NCBI RefSeq assembly: GCF_001509555.1
Contig: NZ_LMAS01000003.1
Span: forward strand, 577,175-641,174
Direction: 5' to 3'
DNA: 64,000 bases
DNA from: Bacillus sp. FJAT-29937
Lineage (GTDB): Bacteria > Bacillota > Bacilli > Bacillales > Cytobacillaceae
A program made the translations under genes and the position numbers. This document shows, one piece after another, positions 35,212-44,054 of the stretch (within the stretch, counting starts at the first letter, position 1; each line of letters starts with the position of its first letter). Below the pieces are notes generated by a model. The model was not told where the DNA came from. It ran no database searches and saw only the letters and a program-made list of their open reading frames with translations.

Positions 35212-36371
35212 AGGATTACTATTCAGATTTACATATACATATTGGCCGCACGATGACAGGGAAGCCGGTAAAAATAACAGGGGCAAAATCTCTTACATTT
35301 ACAAATATTATTGAACATGCGCGAAATGAAAAAGGGTTAAACATGATTGGGATTATTGATTGTCATTCCCCGGAGGTTATTCTTGAAATTGCTCAGCTCA
35401 TGGAAACAGGAGACGTGATCGAGCATCAAGACGGCGGCTTACAATACGGGGATTTAACCATAATCCCTGGCTCTGAATTGGAAATTTACGACGAGAACTG
35501 TCAGGGACCTATTCATGTACTTTGTTATTTTCCTAACTTAATGATCATGAGAGAATTTTCACAATGGCTTTCTAACCACCTAAAAAATATTACTCTTAGC
35601 TCGCAGCGAATTTATGCTTCCGGACGTGAGCTTCAATCAAAAGTGAAGGAATTGGGTGGTTTATTTATCCCGGCCCATGTGTTTACACCTTTTAAAAGCC
35701 TTTATGGAAAAGGGGTTCACAGATCTTTAGAGGAAGTGTTTGATAAAAACCAAATTGACGCCATTGAACTTGGCTTAAGTGCAGATACGGCGATGGCTGA
35801 TCAGATTCAGGAACTTCATAAGTATTCATTTATAACAAATTCTGATGCACATTCCTTAAAGAAAATTGCCAGGGAGTATCATGTCCTTCAAATGGCTGAA
35901 CCTTCTTTTCTTGAATTGGAAAAGGCGTTAAAAGGAGAGGAAGGGCGCAGAATTAAAGCAAACTACGGCCTAGATCCGCTTCTTGGGAAGTACCATCAGA
36001 CCGTTTGTTCTCAGTGCTTTGCCCCATTTGATCCGAATCATAATGAATGTATAAATTGCGGAAGTACAAAGTATATTAAAGGGGTAGCCGACAGAATTGC
36101 TGAATTAAAAACAGCAAGTGAATCTCCAAATAATCGGCCCCCATATGTACACCAAGTTCCACTGGAGTTCATTTCGGGGCTTGGTCCAAAAATGCTTCAA
36201 AAATTACTTGATCACTTTGGCACTGAAATGGCCATCTTGCATGAGGTTCCAATAGAAAAATTAAGTGAAATCATACCTGCGAAAACAGCCGAACTCATCG
36301 TAAAGGCCAGAGAAGGAAAACTGAGTCTTACAGCAGGCGGCGGCGGTAAATACGGGAAAATTGCTGATTAA
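35208..36371 (+). CDS. Endonuclease Q-like DNA repair protein (PHP fold)
   Basis: The 387-residue protein has PHP-type metal ligands: His9 and His11 in DLHIH, IIDCHSP, a Glu in GSELEIY and NSDAHS. A zinc ribbon CSQC..CINC lies at about 268-286, and a C-terminal helix-hairpin-helix (FISGLGPKMLQKLLDHFG) follows. This order matches endonuclease Q, which nicks DNA 5' of uracil, hypoxanthine and other deaminated bases; a bacillar homologue is known from B. pumilus. The overlap with nudF suggests co-expression of nucleotide and DNA sanitation. Confidence 0.85.
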   Translation: MKDYYSDLHIHIGRTMTGKPVKITGAKSLTFTNIIEHARNEKGLNMIGIIDCHSPEVILEIAQLMETGDVIEHQDGGLQYGDLTIIPGSELEIYDENCQGPIHVLCYFPNLMIMREFSQWLSNHLKNITLSSQRIYASGRELQSKVKELGGLFIPAHVFTPFKSLYGKGVHRSLEEVFDKNQIDAIELGLSADTAMADQIQELHKYSFITNSDAHSLKKIAREYHVLQMAEPSFLELEKALKGEEGRRIKANYGLDPLLGKYHQTVCSQCFAPFDPNHNECINCGSTKYIKGVADRIAELKTASESPNNRPPYVHQVPLEFISGLGPKMLQKLLDHFGTEMAILHEVPIEKLSEIIPAKTAELIVKAREGKLSLTAGGGGKYGKIAD

Positions 36372-36383
36372 AAATAAAACGAG

Positions 36384-36695
36384 GCATTGGTTCCCGCTTC
36401 GTGGGTTTAGAGCAGTTAGCGGTCATCAATAGTCTCCTTTGGTGCCCGCTCTTGTCTAAAAAAGTCAGCGACGGTCACCAATCACGGGCATTGGTTCCCG
36501 CCTCGTGGGTTTTAAGCGGTTAGCGGTCATCAATAGTCCCTTTAGGTGCCCGCTTTTGTCTAAAAAAGTCAGCGACGGTCACCAACCACGAGCATTGGTT
36601 CCCGCTTCGTGGGTTTAGAGCAGTTAGCGGTCATCAATAGTCTCCTTATGTGTCCGCTCCTGCCTAAAAAGTCACCGACAATCACCAAACACAGG
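36384..36695. repeat. Three tandem 104-bp repeats of mirrored AGCGG..CCAA words
   Basis: Units begin with GCATTGGTTCCCGC at 36384, 36488 and 36592, an exact 104-bp period; the first two are nearly identical and the third has drifted at its end. Each unit alternates orientation of a roughly 16-bp word: TTGGTTCCCGCT, then TAGCGGTCATCAATAGT, then TGGTGCCCGCT, then CAGCGACGGTCACCAA. The array fills the whole 344-bp gap between the EndoQ-like gene and the acetyltransferase gene. No reading frame or terminator is convincing. Confidence 0.85.
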
Positions 36696-36715
36696 ATTTT
36701 TTTCAATTGAATAAA

Positions 36716-37285
36716 TCAATAACTTTTCCTCACCTTAGCAAACACACAAGTATCCCTTAGCTCTTTTCCATCAGCGCTCAGATCATTATTCACTAAAATG
36801 CCTTCTAACCGGAATCCTAATTTTTCTGGAATCTTTCTGCTGCTGATATTCTTCGAGTCACAGCGAATTTCAATTCGGTTTGCTTCTAAAGCGCTAAAAG
36901 TAAAATCAACTAACCCGCTAACTGCTTCTGTTATATACCCATTTTTTTGATGGCGGGAATCACACCAGTAGCCAATTTCAAATTTTCGGACATCCCAATT
37001 TATTCGATGCAAGCCTGTCGAACCAACGAAAACGTCATCTTCTTTTCTGAAAATATGAATTCGAATATCTTCCCTCGATAAAAATTGAGAATAAGATTTA
37101 CGAATATTTATTTCGACATCATCTAACGATTGTTCTTTGTTAGCAAAAGGAAGCCATTGCTTCAAATCCTCAATAGAAGCCTGAATGGATTCATGAACGG
37201 TTTTACCATCCCCGGGCATACAAATCCGCATATAAATTCTCTCAGTTTCAATTCTATCCGGAAATTCAATTAATACTGGATCCAT
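36716..37285 (-). CDS. GNAT acetyltransferase, RimJ/RimL type
   Basis: The 189-residue protein shows the RimJ/RimL-like GNAT layout: RIETERIYMR near the start, FVGSTGLHRIN, FEIGYWCDSRHQKNGYITEA (acetyl-CoA-binding motif A) and SRKIPEKLGFRLEGIL. It probably acetylates the N-terminus of a ribosomal or other protein, or a small amine. The start was placed at the ATG nine bases after GGGGGG; an in-frame ATG 11 codons upstream has no site. Substrate unknown. Confidence 0.85.
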   Translation of the reverse strand: MDPVLIEFPDRIETERIYMRICMPGDGKTVHESIQASIEDLKQWLPFANKEQSLDDVEINIRKSYSQFLSREDIRIHIFRKEDDVFVGSTGLHRINWDVRKFEIGYWCDSRHQKNGYITEAVSGLVDFTFSALEANRIEIRCDSKNISSRKIPEKLGFRLEGILVNNDLSADGKELRDTCVFAKVRKSY

Positions 37286-37377
37286 CGCTAAATTCCCCCC
37301 CTGTATTTGAAGAGCCAATTTTGATTATTATAATGTAAAATTCAAAAAGTTCAACATATTTTTTCTCCTCTAATTTT

Positions 37378-37406
37378 GTCATACAGCTGCAGGACAAGCA
37401 TACAAT
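37378..37406 (+). promoter_or_regulatory. Sigma-E promoter of spoIIM
   Basis: GTCATACA (37378-37385) and CATACAAT (37399-37406) are 13 bp apart. The -10 is a perfect sigma-E match. B. subtilis spoIIM is under sigma-E. Confidence 0.75.
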
Positions 37407-37438
37407 TTAATAACAGAATTGTTGCAGGAGGAAGAGCA

Positions 37439-38077
37439 ATGAGAAAAAAAATGTACCAGAACGTCATCGCAACCCATTTTCGTGAGCATTCCTCAATTTA
37501 TTTGTTTGTGATTGTTTTATTTCTAATGGGTGTTATTTTCGGGGCCATCGTTGTCAACAGTTTAAGCTTAACGCAAAAGGAAGATTTATTCTTTTATTTA
37601 TCCCAATTTTTCAGCCAAGTTTCTAATGAGGAAGTTGCAACCACGAAAGATCTCTTCAAACAAAGTCTCTTTCATAACATGAAATTTATTGGGTTAATGT
37701 GTATTTTAGGAATTTCGATTATCGGTCTTCCAATCATCCTCATTCTTCTATTTATGAAAGGGATGGTTGTTGGATTTACCGTTGGATTTTTAGTTAACCA
37801 AATGGAATGGAAAGGATTTTTATTGTCGTTTGTTTCTGTTTTGCCGCAAAATCTAATCATCATTCCGATATTTATCATCTCTGCAACAATAGCCGTTTCT
37901 TTTTCATTAAAAATGATAAGCAGACAATTTATGAAAAAACTTGGGCCGCCGGTCATGCCTTTGTTTGGAAAGTATATGATCTCATTTGCTCTCGCCCTCG
38001 TGTTTTTATGCTTAGCTGCTGGGATTGAGGCCTTTTTATCTCCTGCCTTAATGAAATCGGTGATAAATTCATTATAA
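37439..38077 (+). CDS. spoIIM: Stage II sporulation protein M
   Basis: The 212-residue integral membrane protein has five or so hydrophobic segments and the DUF95-type core LGISIIGLPIILILLFMKG. Family knowledge: SpoIIM with SpoIID and SpoIIP forms the mother-cell machine that thins septal peptidoglycan and drives engulfment. The start is the ATG after GGAGGAAGAG; upstream in-frame codons lie in the promoter. The sigma-E promoter and the neighbouring fur gene agree with the B. subtilis arrangement. Confidence 0.95.
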   Translation: MRKKMYQNVIATHFREHSSIYLFVIVLFLMGVIFGAIVVNSLSLTQKEDLFFYLSQFFSQVSNEEVATTKDLFKQSLFHNMKFIGLMCILGISIIGLPIILILLFMKGMVVGFTVGFLVNQMEWKGFLLSFVSVLPQNLIIIPIFIISATIAVSFSLKMISRQFMKKLGPPVMPLFGKYMISFALALVFLCLAAGIEAFLSPALMKSVINSL

Positions 38078-38106
38078 TGACAGAGTTATTTTAAATAATT
38101 CCAATT

Positions 38107-38173
38107 TAATAATGATTATCTTTGCTTAATTGTAATAATTTTATTTTGAATCTACTCGCGTTTCTGCTATAAT
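38107..38173 (+). promoter_or_regulatory. fur promoter with Fur/PerR-type operator
   Basis: TAATAATGATTATCT (38107-38121) matches the 7-1-7 Fur box TGATAATNATTATCA at 12 of 14 defined bases, and the PerR box slightly less well. A sigma-A promoter follows: TTGAAT (38146-38151), 16 bp, TATAAT (38168-38173). The operator sits 24 bp upstream of the -35. In B. subtilis fur is controlled by PerR; which repressor acts here is undecided. Confidence 0.65.
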
Positions 38174-38206
38174 GAGAATGTGTAAGTGGGCGAGGAGGAC
38201 TTCAGA

Positions 38207-38668
38207 ATGGAAAGCAGAATTGATAGAATAAAGAAGCAGTTGCATTCGTCTAGCTATAAATTGACGCCTCAGCGTGAAGCAACCGTTCGCGTATTATTAG
38301 AGCATGAAGAGGATCATTTGAGCGCGGAAGATGTCTACCTCCTAGTTAAAGAAAAATCGCCTGAGATAGGCCTAGCAACTGTATATAGAACACTTGAATT
38401 GCTAACGGAACTTAAAATTGTCGATAAAATCAATTTTGGTGATGGGGTATCCCGCTATGACCTTCGCCAAGAAGGGGCAGCACATTTCCATCATCATTTA
38501 GTTTGTATTGAATGCGGGGCAGTGGATGAAATTCAGGAAGACCTACTTGAAGATGTAGAAGAAGTCGTTGAACGTAGATGGAACTTTAAGATTAAGGATC
38601 ATCGCCTTACTTTCCATGGAATTTGCCACCGCTGTCATGATAAAGATAATAATGAAGAAAGCGAATGA
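38207..38668 (+). CDS. fur: Ferric uptake regulator Fur
   Basis: The 153-residue protein has the winged-helix N-terminus (LTPQREATVRVLLEHE, then GLATVYRTLELLTEL). The metal-binding half has HFHHHLVCIECGAVDEI, with structural zinc cysteines CIEC and CHRC. It represses iron uptake genes when ferrous iron is available. The ATG follows GAGGAGGAC. Its place after spoIIM and before yqzK-xerD matches B. subtilis fur (yqkL), which favours Fur over the paralogues PerR and Zur. Confidence 0.93.
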   Translation: MESRIDRIKKQLHSSSYKLTPQREATVRVLLEHEEDHLSAEDVYLLVKEKSPEIGLATVYRTLELLTELKIVDKINFGDGVSRYDLRQEGAAHFHHHLVCIECGAVDEIQEDLLEDVEEVVERRWNFKIKDHRLTFHGICHRCHDKDNNEESE

Positions 38669-38718
38669 CAATTAGATAAGGCAGTTCAGTAAGGATTGTA
38701 AATAGCATATTTATCAGC

Positions 38719-38750
38719 AGACCAAATCGTATCTGATTTGGTCTTTTATA
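38719..38750 (+). terminator. Terminator after fur
   Basis: GACCAAATC pairs with GATTTGGTC, followed by TTTTATATTTATTTT. Confidence 0.8.
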
Positions 38751-38811
38751 TTTATTTTACAACAAGAATCATATGAACTAACAGCGAGATTACTATTATG
38801 GTCATCTTTGC

Positions 38812-38989
38812 GGACACGAGTTCCGTTAATCGCAACAAAATGGTTAATTCCTTATGTTTGCGGACACAGCTTCCTCTATTTTGCAAAAAAGCAGTGATTT
38901 CCTTCTAAAATTCGTGAATAGCGTACCCAGTGTCCGCTTAGACCTTAAAATAAGGCTTTTTAATAAAATAAAGGATTCAGTGTCCGCAT
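38812..38989. repeat. Intergenic GCGGACAC word repeat, copy C (two words plus two inverted words)
   Basis: GCGGACACGAGTTCCG from 38812 and GCGGACACAGCTTCC near 38866 are followed by AATAGCGTACCCAGTGTCCGC ending near 38939, and AAAGGATTCAGTGTCCGC ending near 38987. Layout and spacing equal those of copy B near 27000, although intervening bases differ widely. It occupies the 457-bp gap between fur and yqzK. The remaining AT-rich bases up to 39110 show nothing further. Confidence 0.75.
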
Positions 38990-39126
38990 TAATTTTTCCG
39001 AAATCGCATTTAACTGAAAATTAACATTCAATAATCAGTAACTAGGTTTAATTAGCTTGAAATAGGTATATTTCTTGTCCAATATGGCATAACCTTTACT
39101 ATTAAGGTTTTGTGGGGGAAAATAGA

Positions 39127-39357
39127 ATGGTATCTTGGCTAAAAATTGCATTTCAAACGATAAAGGTATTCGTGCTTTTCACAGGATGCACAATCCTTTT
39201 TTATTATGGTATTATGTGGTTAAATGAAGAATATCAGGATTATCACCGGTATGATGAGCCAAAGGGCGCGGCTGTGAAGGTTTCCGCAAGTGCAAACAGC
39301 AATGAGCCTTCAAACTGGCTGAACCGGTTAATTCTTTTCTATTTAAATGGGGAGTAG
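39127..39357 (+). CDS. yqzK: YqzK family protein (DUF4227)
   Basis: The 76-residue protein has a single membrane segment (about 10-32, [20 protein letters not shown]) and a short polar outer part with HRYDEPKG. This matches DUF4227, represented by B. subtilis YqzK and found between fur and xerD. Function unknown. The ATG seven bases after GGGGGA was preferred to a GTG inside that site. The next gene begins 7 bp after the stop, so the two are co-transcribed. Confidence 0.88.
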   Translation: MVSWLKIAFQTIKVFVLFTGCTILFYYGIMWLNEEYQDYHRYDEPKGAAVKVSASANSNEPSNWLNRLILFYLNGE

Positions 39358-39364
39358 AGTCATC

Positions 39365-40258
39365 ATGGAGGACGAGCTTAAAGATTTTATTCATTATTTA
39401 ATCGTTGAAAAAGGTCTCGCAAGAAATACAATTGTTTCTTATGAAAGAGATTTGAAAAGCTATACGAAGTACTTAAAGAATGTAGAAAAGCTGACATCTC
39501 TAAATGAAGTTCAGCGCACTCAAATCATTCATTTCCTAGGGCTATTAAAAGAGCAGGGGAAATCATCGAAAACAATGGCAAGACATGTTGCCTCCATTAG
39601 GGCATTTCATCAATTTCTTCTCCGTGAAAAAGCGGCTGATCATGATCCCTCTGTCCACATAGAATCTCCGCAGCATGAGCGATCTCTGCCAAAGGTGTTA
39701 AACATGCGAGAGGTTGAGATTTTACTAGATTCACCTAAAGCAAACGACCATTTCGGAATTCGTGACAAGGCTATGCTCGAGCTCCTTTATGCAACCGGCA
39801 TTCGTGTCAGTGAATTAATTGGATTAAATATGGGCGATGTGCATATTACGATGGGATTTGTCCGCTGTATTGGAAAAGGAAATAAAGAGCGAATCATTCC
39901 AATTGGAAAAACGGCAGCAACAGCTCTCAATCAATATTTGCAAGAAGGAAGAAACTATTTTGTCTCCAAAAAAGCTCAGGACGATGCATTTTTTCTCAAT
40001 CATCATGGTAAAAGACTAACAAGGCAAGGATTTTGGAAAATACTTAAACGTTTGGCAGCAGAAGCAGGAATCGAAAAGGATTTAACCCCACATACGTTAA
40101 GACATTCCTTTGCTACTCATCTTCTTGAAAATGGCGCCGATTTACGTGCTGTCCAGGAAATGCTTGGACATGCGGACATCTCAACTACGCAAATTTATAC
40201 ACATGTGACGAAAACTAGATTAAAAGATGTATATAGTCAGTTTCATCCGCGCGCTTGA
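39365..40258 (+). CDS. xerD: Tyrosine recombinase XerD (RipX)
   Basis: The 297-residue protein has an N-terminal SAM-like core-binding domain and a catalytic domain. The latter has Arg147 in [19 protein letters not shown] (His and Arg), [15 protein letters not shown] (His and the nucleophile Tyr) and a lysine in the beta-hairpin [10 protein letters not shown]. With its partner it resolves chromosome dimers at dif. Length and context (fur-yqzK-xerD-deoB) match B. subtilis RipX. GGGGAG lies upstream of the chosen ATG. Confidence 0.94.
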   Translation: MEDELKDFIHYLIVEKGLARNTIVSYERDLKSYTKYLKNVEKLTSLNEVQRTQIIHFLGLLKEQGKSSKTMARHVASIRAFHQFLLREKAADHDPSVHIESPQHERSLPKVLNMREVEILLDSPKANDHFGIRDKAMLELLYATGIRVSELIGLNMGDVHITMGFVRCIGKGNKERIIPIGKTAATALNQYLQEGRNYFVSKKAQDDAFFLNHHGKRLTRQGFWKILKRLAAEAGIEKDLTPHTLRHSFATHLLENGADLRAVQEMLGHADISTTQIYTHVTKTRLKDVYSQFHPRA

Positions 40259-40295
40259 TATAAAGAGCTTACGGCCCGGTAATCTAAATAGCTCC

Positions 40296-40332
40296 ATAAA
40301 AGCTGTCAAATTAATTGGCAGCTTTTTCTTTT
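40296..40332 (+). terminator. Terminator after xerD
   Basis: AAAAGCTGTCAA pairs with TTGGCAGCTTTT (one G-U pair), followed by TCTTTTATTTTTT. The next 155 bp up to deoB show no clear element. Confidence 0.8.
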
Positions 40333-40489
40333 ATTTTTTGCTTTCCTTATGTAAAATATAGATGTCAGACTTCTGACGAATGAAAAGAAAAATTGTGTTA
40401 ATCACAAATAGAAAGGGCAACCTTAAATATAGTAAAAAAACAGATCGACTTTTGTTGTAACCGCATTCATGAAACTAGGAGGAATGAAT

Positions 40490-41674
40490 ATGTCATCATT
40501 CGCGTATAAAAGAATATTCGTCATCGTCATGGATTCTGTTGGAATTGGTGAAGCACCTGATGCAGAAAAATTTGGGGATATCGGAGCAGATACACTCGGT
40601 CATATTGCTGATAAAATGAATGGGCTAAAAATGCCGAATATGGCTAAGCTCGGGCTTAGTAATATTCGTGAAATTAAAGGCATCGAAAAAGCTGACAAAC
40701 CGCTTGCTTATTATACAAAAATGCAGGAAGCGTCAAATGGAAAGGACACAATGACAGGCCACTGGGAAATAATGGGGCTAAATATTCAAACACCATTTCA
40801 AGTTTTCCCAGATGGTTTTCCAGATGAGCTTATTTCCGAATTAGAATCACGTACTGGAAGAAAAGTAATTGGCAATAAACCTGCAAGCGGAACGGAAATT
40901 ATTGTAGAGCTTGGGGAAGAGCATATGAAAACAGGGGCTCTCATCGTCTATACTTCAGCTGATTCAGTCTTGCAAATTGCGGCCCATGAAGAAATTATTC
41001 CGATTGATGAGCAATATCGGATATGCAAAATTGCCCGTGAATTAACTTTAGATGAAAAGTATATGGTCGGCCGGGTGATTGCCAGACCTTTTATCGGCAA
41101 ACCAGGGAATTTCCAAAGAACTTCAAACCGTCATGATTATGCGCTAAAGCCATTTGAACGGACAGTTATGTCTGAACTGAAGGATGCTGGCTTGGATGTA
41201 ATTGCGATTGGAAAAATTTCCGATATTTTTGACGGAGAAGGGGTAACTGAATCTCTGCGCACCGTTTCAAATATGGACGGCATGGATAAGTTATTGCAAT
41301 CATTCGATATGGATTTTACAGGTTTAAGCTTTCTGAATCTTGTTGATTTCGATGCACTTTATGGACATCGTCGTGATCCAATTGGCTATGGCAAAGCGCT
41401 TGAAGAATATGACGAGCGACTACCCGAAGTATTTGCCAAAATGCAAGAGCATGATTTATTAATTATTACTGCAGATCATGGAAACGATCCAGTCCATCAT
41501 GGAACAGATCATACGAGAGAATTTGTGCCGCTTTTAGTGTATGCAAAAAATATGGGAGAAGGTAGAGAGCTTCCCATTAGGAAAACCTTTGCAGATATTG
41601 GTGCTTCCGTCGCAGAAAATTTCCAAGTTAAAATGCCAGCATACGGAAAAAGTTTCTTAACAGAATTAAAATAG
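40490..41674 (+). CDS. deoB: Phosphopentomutase
   Basis: The 394-residue alkaline-phosphatase-superfamily enzyme shows [16 protein letters not shown] (metal Asp), [13 protein letters not shown] (catalytic Thr), a cap domain, and [19 protein letters not shown] (metal ligands). It interconverts ribose- or deoxyribose-1-phosphate and the 5-phosphate in nucleoside salvage. AGGAGG is seven bases from the chosen ATG. It is the first of three salvage genes, with purine nucleoside phosphorylase 14 bp downstream. In B. subtilis the gene is called drm. Confidence 0.95.
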   Translation: MSSFAYKRIFVIVMDSVGIGEAPDAEKFGDIGADTLGHIADKMNGLKMPNMAKLGLSNIREIKGIEKADKPLAYYTKMQEASNGKDTMTGHWEIMGLNIQTPFQVFPDGFPDELISELESRTGRKVIGNKPASGTEIIVELGEEHMKTGALIVYTSADSVLQIAAHEEIIPIDEQYRICKIARELTLDEKYMVGRVIARPFIGKPGNFQRTSNRHDYALKPFERTVMSELKDAGLDVIAIGKISDIFDGEGVTESLRTVSNMDGMDKLLQSFDMDFTGLSFLNLVDFDALYGHRRDPIGYGKALEEYDERLPEVFAKMQEHDLLIITADHGNDPVHHGTDHTREFVPLLVYAKNMGEGRELPIRKTFADIGASVAENFQVKMPAYGKSFLTELK

Positions 41675-41688
41675 GAGGAAAATCATAA

Positions 41689-42516
41689 ATGGATTATCAA
41701 AAAATACAACAGGCTGCTCAATTTTTAAAAGGAAAATATACGCAGAAGCCATTAATTGGCCTCATTCTTGGTTCAGGATTAGGTGTATTAGGGGATGAAG
41801 TAGAAGACGCATTAAAAATTCCATACAATGAAATCCCCAATTTCCCAGTTTCAACAGTAGAAGGACATGCGGGAAATCTAGTCTTTGGTTTACTTAATGG
41901 CGTACCAGTTGCTGTTATGCAGGGCCGTTTTCACTATTATGAAGGATACAGCTTCGATAAAGTAACATTTCCGGTAAGAGTCATGAAGGAGCTTGGAATT
42001 GAGCAATTAATCGTGACGAATGCTGCTGGCGGAGTAAATGAAACATTCTCGCCTGGTGATTTAATGCTTATTTCTGATCACATTAATAATATGGGGAATA
42101 ATCCATTAATCGGTCCAAATGATGCTCAGATGGGAGTCCGTTTCCCAGATATGTCAGAAGCATACTCTAAAGAGCTGCGGCTGCTTGCAAGAAAAATAGC
42201 CGAAAAAATAAACCTCTCCATTCAAGAAGGTGTGTATGTTGGTAATACAGGACCGACTTATGAAACCCCCGCTGAAGTCCGCATGCTTCGCACGATGGGC
42301 GGGGATGCTGTTGGAATGTCAACCGTTCCTGAGGTCATTGTGGCAAGACATGCAGGAATGAAAGTACTCGGAATTTCATGTATTTCGAATATGGCAGCCG
42401 GAATATTAGATCAGCCGCTTAATCATGAAGAGGTAATTGAGACTACAGAGAAAGTGAAGGCTCATTTTCTGCAGTATGTAAAAGAAATAGTGGCAGCGAT
42501 GGGAACGAACAATTAA
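41689..42516 (+). CDS. punA: Purine nucleoside phosphorylase
   Basis: The 275-residue trimeric-type PNP has LILGSGLG (phosphate loop), STVEGHAGN, GRFHYYEGY, TNAAGGVN, and GMSTVPEVIVARH with the base-binding Glu from TGPTYETPAE. It splits guanosine, inosine and deoxy forms with phosphate into base and pentose-1-phosphate, which feeds the mutase encoded just upstream. AGGAGGAAAATC precedes the ATG. Also named pupG in B. subtilis. Confidence 0.94.
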   Translation: MDYQKIQQAAQFLKGKYTQKPLIGLILGSGLGVLGDEVEDALKIPYNEIPNFPVSTVEGHAGNLVFGLLNGVPVAVMQGRFHYYEGYSFDKVTFPVRVMKELGIEQLIVTNAAGGVNETFSPGDLMLISDHINNMGNNPLIGPNDAQMGVRFPDMSEAYSKELRLLARKIAEKINLSIQEGVYVGNTGPTYETPAEVRMLRTMGGDAVGMSTVPEVIVARHAGMKVLGISCISNMAAGILDQPLNHEEVIETTEKVKAHFLQYVKEIVAAMGTNN

Positions 42517-42560
42517 TTTTTCGCATTGATGAAATTATGAAAATGGATCGGTGATTAAAA

Positions 42561-43865
42561 GTGAGAATGATTGATATTATTGAAAACAAACGAGACGGAA
42601 AAGAGCTTTCTACTGAAGAAATTCAATTTTTTATTCAAGGATATACAGATGGATCTATTCCTGACTATCAAGTGAGTGCTCTCATGATGGCGATTTATTT
42701 TCAAGATATGACTGAAAAGGAAAGAGCCGACCTAACGATGGCTATGGTACAGTCAGGCGATCAAATCGATTTATCAAAAATTGACGGAATAAAGGTAGAT
42801 AAGCATTCAACAGGCGGAGTTGGAGATACAACAACACTCGTATTAGGACCACTCGTCGCAGCGGTAGGCGTTCCCGTTGCAAAAATGTCTGGCAGAGGTC
42901 TTGGACATACGGGCGGAACAATTGATAAGCTGGAATCAGTTAATGGTTTCCATGTGGAGCTAGAGAACGAAGAGTTCATAAATCTTGTAAATAGCAATAA
43001 AATTGCTGTCATTGGACAAAGCGGGAATTTAACACCTGCTGATAAAAAGCTATATGCTCTCCGTGATGTAACGGCTACTGTAAATAGCATTCCGCTAATC
43101 GCAGGCTCCATTATGAGTAAAAAAATTGCTGCCGGTGCGGATGCGATTGTTCTTGATGTCAAAACCGGCGCCGGAGCTTTCATGAAAACTCTTGATGACT
43201 CTAGGGAGCTCGCAAAGGCGATGGTTCAAATTGGTAACAATGTTGGCAGAAATACGATGGCAATCATATCTGATATGAGCCAGCCGCTCGGGTATGCAAT
43301 CGGAAATGCACTGGAAGTGAAGGAAGCTATTGATACGCTTAAAGGGGAAGGTCCAGAGGATTTAACCGAACTATGCCTGACTTTAGGGAGCTATATGGTT
43401 TATTTGGCTAAAAAGGCTAATACACTGGAGGAAGCACGTACAATGCTTGAGGGTGTCATGAAGGATGGGACTGCATTGAGTGTCTTTAAAACCTTTTTAA
43501 GCGCGCAAGGCGGGGATGGAACCATTGTAGATAATCCAGATAGGCTTCCGCAGGCGAAATTTACTTTTGAACTGGAAGCGAAGGAAGATGGCTATGTATC
43601 TGAAATGGTCGCAGATGAAATTGGAACTGCGGCTATGCTTCTTGGGGCAGGGAGAGCAACGAAGGAATCTGTCATCGATCTTGCAGTTGGTCTAATTCTT
43701 CGCAAAAAAATTGGCGATCAAGTGAAAAAAGGCGATTCACTCGTTACCATTTATAGTAACTTCGAAAATATTTCGGAGATTACAACAAAGCTATATGAGA
43801 ATATAAGGATTTCTAAGAATAAAGTAACCCCGCCAGTATTAATTCATGAAGAAATAACTAAATAA
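42561..43865 (+). CDS. pdp: Pyrimidine-nucleoside phosphorylase
   Basis: The 434-residue protein has the thymidine/pyrimidine phosphorylase signature [16 protein letters not shown] with the phosphate-binding region [10 protein letters not shown]. An alpha/beta domain and a C-terminal barrel-sandwich (about 340-430) follow. It cleaves uridine and deoxyuridine or thymidine with phosphate. The GTG start gives MRMIDII, which matches the N-terminus of B. subtilis Pdp. In B. subtilis pdp lies with nupC and deoC; here it joins deoB-punA, giving one salvage operon. Confidence 0.93.
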   Translation: MRMIDIIENKRDGKELSTEEIQFFIQGYTDGSIPDYQVSALMMAIYFQDMTEKERADLTMAMVQSGDQIDLSKIDGIKVDKHSTGGVGDTTTLVLGPLVAAVGVPVAKMSGRGLGHTGGTIDKLESVNGFHVELENEEFINLVNSNKIAVIGQSGNLTPADKKLYALRDVTATVNSIPLIAGSIMSKKIAAGADAIVLDVKTGAGAFMKTLDDSRELAKAMVQIGNNVGRNTMAIISDMSQPLGYAIGNALEVKEAIDTLKGEGPEDLTELCLTLGSYMVYLAKKANTLEEARTMLEGVMKDGTALSVFKTFLSAQGGDGTIVDNPDRLPQAKFTFELEAKEDGYVSEMVADEIGTAAMLLGAGRATKESVIDLAVGLILRKKIGDQVKKGDSLVTIYSNFENISEITTKLYENIRISKNKVTPPVLIHEEITK

Positions 43866-43876
43866 GAAATGCATAA

Positions 43877-43916
43877 TAAAAGCGTCAGTGGAACGAATTT
43901 CCCTGGCGTTTTTTTA
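43877..43916 (+). terminator. Terminator of the nucleoside salvage operon
   Basis: AAAGCGTCAG and CTGGCGTTTTTTT form a stem with a small bulge and a long T-run. Confidence 0.7.
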
Positions 43917-43997
43917 TGTTTAATAAGTAACGAATGAACTAAATTTATTAAATATCCGATCTCTGAAGAAAATATTCATTTTAGCGAGAAACGAGTT

Positions 43998-44026
43998 GTA
44001 TAATTTCCCTCCAAATGGAAAAGATG
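43998..44026 (+). promoter_or_regulatory. Candidate sigma-F promoter of dacF
   Basis: GTATA (43998-44002) and GGAAAAGATG (44017-44026) are 14 bp apart. They fit the forespore sigma-F pattern GYATA, about 15 bp, GGNRANANTR with one mismatch in the -10. B. subtilis dacF is sigma-F dependent. Confidence 0.45.
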
Positions 44027-44054
44027 GAGGCTATAAAGAATGGAGGGTTATGTG

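Noticed and set aside
36384..36695. CRISPR array
   Set aside because: There are only three units of 104 bp, nearly identical throughout. There is no short repeat with unique spacers and no cas gene.
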